9,188 nt of DNA from Actinocrinis sp046724665. GTDB taxonomy: Bacteria > Actinomycetota > Actinomycetes > Streptomycetales > Catenulisporaceae. Below are positions 6,482 to 9,188 of the stretch, one piece after another (within the stretch, counting starts at the first letter, position 1; each line of letters starts with the position of its first letter). The stretch lies in contig JBKOWZ010000274.1 in assembly GCA_046724665.1 (NCBI GenBank), positions 1 through 9,188 on the forward strand. Direction: 5' to 3'. The notes beneath the pieces are model-generated. The model had not been told where the DNA came from, did not search any database, and was given only the letters and a program-made list of their open reading frames with translations. The translations under genes and the position numbers were made by a program.

Positions 6482-6486
6482 AGGAG
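6482..6486 (+). promoter_or_regulatory. Ribosome binding site of the epimerase gene
   Basis: AGGAG lies 7 nt before GTG at 6494 and supports that unusual start. No ATG lies near the beginning of the conserved domain. Confidence 0.7.
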
Positions 6487-6493
6487 CGATTCC

Positions 6494-7627
6494 GTGCGCA
6501 CCTCCTCCCAGCCCGCCCCGGACCGGCCGGACCAGCAGCAGCGGCCGCGGATCGCACTGGTCGTCGGCACAAGGCCCGAGATCATCAAACTGGCGGTGCT
6601 CTCGAAGCTGCTCGGCGAGCGCGCGTACCTCATCCACACCGGCCAGCATTTCGACGACAACCTCTCAGCGGCCTTCTTCACCGCCTTCGGCCTGGCGCCG
6701 CCCCTGCTGTGCCTGGACGGTGTCGGCGGGGCTTCGCGCGCGCAGCAGTTCAGCCTGATCACCGGGGAACTGGGGCGCCATTTCGCCGAGCAGCGCCCCG
6801 ACGCCGTCGTCGTCCAGGGAGACACGAACACCGCGGCCGCGGCCGCGCAGGCGGCGCATTTCGCCGGAATCCCGGTCGTCCACGTCGAGGCGGGCCTGCG
6901 GTCGAACGACCGCGCCATGCCCGAGGAGATCAACCGCATGCTCATCGGCGTCGTGGCCGACCACCACTGCGCGCCCACGAGACAGGCGGCTGACAATCTG
7001 CGCCTGATCGGAGTGGATCCGCGCAGGATCACCGTCACCGGCAACACCGTCGTGGAGGCGACGCTGGAGTGCCTGCCCGCGCCTCAGGACACTGAGCCGA
7101 TCCTCTCGGCGCACGGCGTGCAGGCCGGACACTACGCCCTGGCCACCATCCACCGGCCCGAGAACACCGACGACGAGGAGCGGCTTGACGCGATCCTCAC
7201 CGAGTTGGCCAAACTCCCGCTGCCCGTCGTCTTCCCCGCCCATCCCCGCACCGTCGCCGCCGCGGCACGGCACGGCCTGTCGGCCGCACTCGACCGGCTC
7301 CGGCCGGTCGAGCCGCTCGGCTATCGCGACTTCCTCACCCTCGCCCAGAACGCCACGCTCCTGATCTCCGACTCCGGCGGAATCCAGGAGGAGTGCACGG
7401 TGCTCAAGAAGCCGCTCATCGTGGTGCGCAACTCGACCGAGCGGCCCGAGGCGGTCGAGGCCGGATTCGCCGAGCGCGTTCAGCCCGGCCCGGCCATCTC
7501 CCGCGTGGCCACCCGGCTGCTCGACGACACCGGCCTGGCCGCACGGCTCGCCGGCACTCCCAGCCCTTACGGCGACGGGCTGGCCAGCAGGCGCATCGCC
7601 GCGATCCTGTCGCAGTTCACCCGGTAG
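6494..7627 (+). CDS. wecB: UDP-N-acetylglucosamine 2-epimerase (non-hydrolysing)
   Basis: The protein has 377 residues, full length for the family, with a 17-residue Pro/Gln-rich leader before the Rossmann fold. It interconverts UDP-GlcNAc and UDP-ManNAc in the cytoplasm. Motifs in order are GTRPEIIK (25-32), HTGQHFD (48-54), QGDTNT (108-113, catalytic Asp110), HVEAGLRS (130-137, Glu132), PEEINR (143-148), GNTVVEA (183-189), ATIHRPENTD (217-226, His220), PAHPRT (248-253), SDSGGIQEE (292-300) and RNSTERPEA (312-320). All key residues are present, so the enzyme should be active. The start is GTG with AGGAG 7 nt upstream. It is divergent from the exosortase operon and convergent with the protein B gene. 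The simplest reading is that it supplies UDP-ManNAc for the glycan built by the neighbouring glycosyltransferases. It could also serve teichoic-type wall polymers elsewhere. Confidence 0.93.
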   Translation: MRTSSQPAPDRPDQQQRPRIALVVGTRPEIIKLAVLSKLLGERAYLIHTGQHFDDNLSAAFFTAFGLAPPLLCLDGVGGASRAQQFSLITGELGRHFAEQRPDAVVVQGDTNTAAAAAQAAHFAGIPVVHVEAGLRSNDRAMPEEINRMLIGVVADHHCAPTRQAADNLRLIGVDPRRITVTGNTVVEATLECLPAPQDTEPILSAHGVQAGHYALATIHRPENTDDEERLDAILTELAKLPLPVVFPAHPRTVAAAARHGLSAALDRLRPVEPLGYRDFLTLAQNATLLISDSGGIQEECTVLKKPLIVVRNSTERPEAVEAGFAERVQPGPAISRVATRLLDDTGLAARLAGTPSPYGDGLASRRIAAILSQFTR

Positions 7628-7699
7628 GACCGGCGCAGGTCAGCTTCCCAGTTCGCGCGCGGCGAGAGCCGTGCCTTGCGCCATGCGCGTCCGCGAAAA

Positions 7700-7739
7700 G
7701 GCAGTGCCCGGAACCACGACCACGGCTCCGGGCACTGCC
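7700..7739 (-). terminator. Intrinsic terminator of protein B, between convergent genes
   Basis: The arms 7700-7712 and 7727-7739 form a perfect 13-bp GC-rich stem around a 14-nt loop. On the - strand the stem is followed directly by TTTTCGC, a classic T-tract, so it is oriented to end the protein B transcript 16 nt past its stop. On the + strand, after the epimerase, no T-tract follows, though the hairpin may still help there. Confidence 0.85.
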
Positions 7740-7755
7740 GCTTGGACCAGCGCGA

Positions 7756-8511
7756 TCAGGACGCGGCCGATTGGGCGACGTCACGACGGCGGCGCAGGTA
7801 CGCCACGCCACCGACCGTCGCCATCCCCGCGGCGCCGGCGCCGGCTGCGGGGCTAATCATCGGAACCGCCTGGACGGCGGGTGCGCCACCACACTGGGCG
7901 TGGCTGATGACGATGTCCGCGCCCTGTCCGTTCAGCAGCGTGATGTGCAGCGCGTTGACGGTCAGCACGCCATCGGCGTCGGTGGACTGCTCGTTCAGCG
8001 TGATCGACGCGAGCCCCGGGATCGCGACCTTCGTGTTCGGCCCCGCGTTGACCGGGATGGTGACCGGCGACGGGAGCAGCCCCAGCAGAGCCGAGACGTT
8101 CGCGGTCGCGATGCTGCTCGACCCCGTGGCACCGCTCGGCGTCGCCGTACAGGTCGCGTTGACCGCGGTGAGCGAGAGCGAGGCCAGCGAGCTGAGGCTG
8201 ACCGTGACGTCGGCGACATCCGCCGAGGCCGCGGAGGTCCCGGCCGTCGGATCGCCTGAGGTGGTCGCCTTCAGCGCGCCGACCGCGGTGAGCGGCTTGA
8301 CGTTCAGGTTGATGAGCGATGCCGTCCCGCCTCCGGGGTAGGTCGATCTCGGCGTCGGAGCGACGAGGCTCATGCCCAACGCACTGGCGCTGAGTGCGTA
8401 TGCGTCGGCCTTCGGCGATGTGAGCGCCGCGTGTGCGGGTGCAGCCGTGAACAGCAGGCCTCCGAGGGCCGCTGTGCCGGCCGCGAGCCGACGGAATGCG
8501 CTTGAGTTCAT
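7756..8511 (-). CDS. Secreted choice-of-anchor-P-like protein B, candidate exosortase substrate
   Basis: The protein has 251 residues and is a paralogue of protein A. The signal peptide (basic FRR, hydrophobic core 9-24) ends in AAPAHA, with likely cleavage after residue 28. The mature part starts ALTSPKADAYALS and includes APTPRSTYPGGG (51-62), NATCTATPSG (118-127), NAGPNTKVAIPGL (155-167), LNEQST (172-177), VNALHIT (185-191) and AQCGGAP (205-211). The end is three-part: VPMIS (216-220), a short Gly/Ala-rich hydrophobic span, and LRRRR (239-243). Cys121 and Cys207 match the two Cys shared with A and probably form a disulfide. The ATG at 8511 has a purine-rich GGAAGGGG about 10 nt upstream. 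It is monocistronic, with a strong terminator. Signal peptide plus C-terminal sorting-like tail, beside an exosortase operon, makes it a likely exosortase substrate. Its surface role is unknown. Confidence 0.8.
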   Translation of the reverse strand: MNSSAFRRLAAGTAALGGLLFTAAPAHAALTSPKADAYALSASALGMSLVAPTPRSTYPGGGTASLINLNVKPLTAVGALKATTSGDPTAGTSAASADVADVTVSLSSLASLSLTAVNATCTATPSGATGSSSIATANVSALLGLLPSPVTIPVNAGPNTKVAIPGLASITLNEQSTDADGVLTVNALHITLLNGQGADIVISHAQCGGAPAVQAVPMISPAAGAGAAGMATVGGVAYLRRRRDVAQSAAS

Positions 8512-8987
8512 CCGGGCGAGGCCCCTTCCTTTTAGTTTCGCGACAATGACTTGCTGGAGGAACGATCGTGTATACGCGTGTCCGTCACGGGGGAGGCTCG
8601 CCCTGGGCAGCGAATATTCCTACAGAGAAATCAATCAGATGGCTTACACCGGCGCCGGCGCGGACCGTTGTCGCCGCGTAGTCGAGCTTCCCGACCACGG
8701 GAGATCCTCGACGAGCGCCCCGAATGCCGGGGCGCGCTACCCCGCCCGCGTACCGCGAAACATCAACAATTAAATATCACCATCTGTAAGAAAGGCGCGC
8801 GACCGCGTCCACGCTGGTGGTGCCGCGCACGCAGCTACGCCATATCACCCCGATGGCGACATATGACGGATAGTCCGACCGAGGGGATGAAAGTTTGTCA
8901 TACGGCACGGCGATGGAATCCGTGATCACGTCCGATAGTTGCCGACCGCGCTGTGGTGCGGCGGCACGAACCTGGAGGATTCTGATC
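8512..8987. other. 476-nt divergent intergenic region without a convincing gene
   Basis: This region lies between the start of protein B (-) and the secreted protein gene at 8988 (+). Contents: an 8-bp hairpin (8715-8722/8728-8735, GCGCCCCG around a 5-nt loop) without T-tract; an AT-rich island at about 8757-8797, the lowest-GC stretch of the window; and an inverted pair CGCCAT/ATGGCG (8838-8843/8853-8858). TATGAC/GTCATA (8862-8867/8897-8902) is a second, widely spaced pair. Frames crossing it encode Arg/Pro-rich shadow peptides without domain features. I recognise no known riboswitch, but the length and structure suit a long leader. Confidence 0.5.
8915..8940 (+). promoter_or_regulatory. Possible ECF-type promoter of the downstream secreted protein
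   Basis: GGAAT at 8915-8919 and GATAGTT at 8934-8940 stand at about the spacing used by envelope-stress ECF sigma factors (GGAAC, 16-18 nt, GTT), 48 nt before the start codon. The match is partial and found by eye only. Confidence 0.2.
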
Positions 8988-9188
8988 ATGGCTGGACTCA
9001 TCGCACGGCGCGCCGCGGGGCTGCTCGCGGCCGGCGCCGTCGCCGGCACGGCCGTCCTGGCCGGCACGGCACCCGCCTTCGCCGCCGATTCCGCGGCGGC
9101 CGCGAAGGGCACGCACCACACCGCGTCGGCGGCCGGAGCGGTCGCCGCTCACCACGCACCGCGCACCGGGATGCCCCCGTCCCCGACC
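8988..9188 (+). CDS. N-terminal part of a secreted protein of unknown function
   Basis: The ATG at 8988 is preceded by GGAGG (8974-8978) 9 nt upstream. The frame stays open for 67 codons to the window edge. It starts MAGLIARRAAGL and has an Ala/Gly/Val-rich hydrophobic core and TAPAFA followed by AD, a clear signal peptidase I site after about residue 33. The mature start is low-complexity, rich in Ala, His and Thr, with two HH pairs (KGTHHTA and AAHHAPRTG), then Pro-rich. No domain is visible, so the class cannot be named. A short secreted peptide, a cell-wall protein and an exported enzyme with a linker are all possible. Given its position next to protein B it could be a further surface component of the same island, but nothing visible proves this. 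Confidence 0.75.
   Translation, partial: MAGLIARRAAGLLAAGAVAGTAVLAGTAPAFAADSAAAAKGTHHTASAAGAVAAHHAPRTGMPPSPT

Larger units (their letters stand above)
6205..6493. promoter_or_regulatory. Divergent promoter region between exosortase operon and epimerase
   Basis: This 289-nt gap separates the two divergent start codons and must hold promoters for both. On the - strand a TAGATT hexamer (6246-6251), 42 nt before the operon start, fits a TAnnnT -10 element, but no good -35 stands at the usual distance. A TTGACG lies further upstream on the same strand. For the + strand I see no convincing promoter pair. No gene or RNA is evident. Confidence 0.45.

Noticed and set aside
8551..8925. 124-codon + strand frame in the 8512-8987 gap
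   Set aside because: It is Arg/Pro-rich with no ribosome binding site of note and no recognisable feature. It ends before the real + strand gene.
8777..9121. 114-codon - strand frame opposite the 3'-end secreted protein
   Set aside because: The + strand frame from 8988 has a good ribosome binding site and signal peptide; this one has neither.

Overview
The window is high-GC DNA with GTG as well as ATG starts, strong GC-rich hairpin terminators and 4-nt stop/start overlaps. The proteins look actinobacterial: a GH62-type enzyme tail, Septum_form-like lipoprotein repeats and Ala/Gly-rich secreted proteins. A Streptomyces- or Catenulispora-like filamentous actinomycete fits best. The genus is an inference.

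Layout. (1) 2-157, + strand: the last 51 codons of a secreted alpha-L-arabinofuranosidase of GH62 type, followed by a perfect 15-bp hairpin. (2) 410-1204, - strand: a secreted protein of the 'choice-of-anchor P' kind (protein A), with its own terminator. (3) 6204 down to 1344, - strand: a tightly packed five-gene operon. In order of transcription it encodes a 52-residue LAVTG single-span membrane protein, an exosortase with an intact Cys/Arg/His triad, a processive-type family 2 glycosyltransferase, a lipoprotein with two Septum_form-like repeats, and a 608-residue polytopic GT-C/WsfD-like membrane protein with a histidine-rich tail. Three of the four junctions are 4-nt GTGA or ATGA overlaps. 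(4) 6494-7627, + strand, divergent from the operon: a complete non-hydrolysing UDP-GlcNAc 2-epimerase (wecB type). (5) 7756-8511, - strand: a second choice-of-anchor-P-like protein (protein B), paralogous to A. (6) 8988-9188, + strand: the 5' end of another secreted protein, running off the window.

How the genes may work together (inference). Proteins A and B flank the exosortase operon. They share nearly the same C-terminus: CGGAP, then a VPM(V/I)S motif, a short Gly/Ala-rich hydrophobic stretch, and an Arg cluster. That is the three-part layout of an exosortase or sortase sorting signal, so A and B are the best candidate substrates. The epimerase would supply UDP-ManNAc, and the two glycosyltransferase-like membrane proteins could build or attach a surface glycan. 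The lipoprotein and the 52-residue LAVTG protein would be envelope accessory factors. Together the locus reads as a Gram-positive counterpart of the exosortase/PEP-CTERM/exopolysaccharide systems of Gram-negative bacteria. It probably corresponds to what annotation pipelines call exosortase P, a name given from memory and not checked. Substrate recognition, the glycan and the role of the small protein are not established by the sequence.
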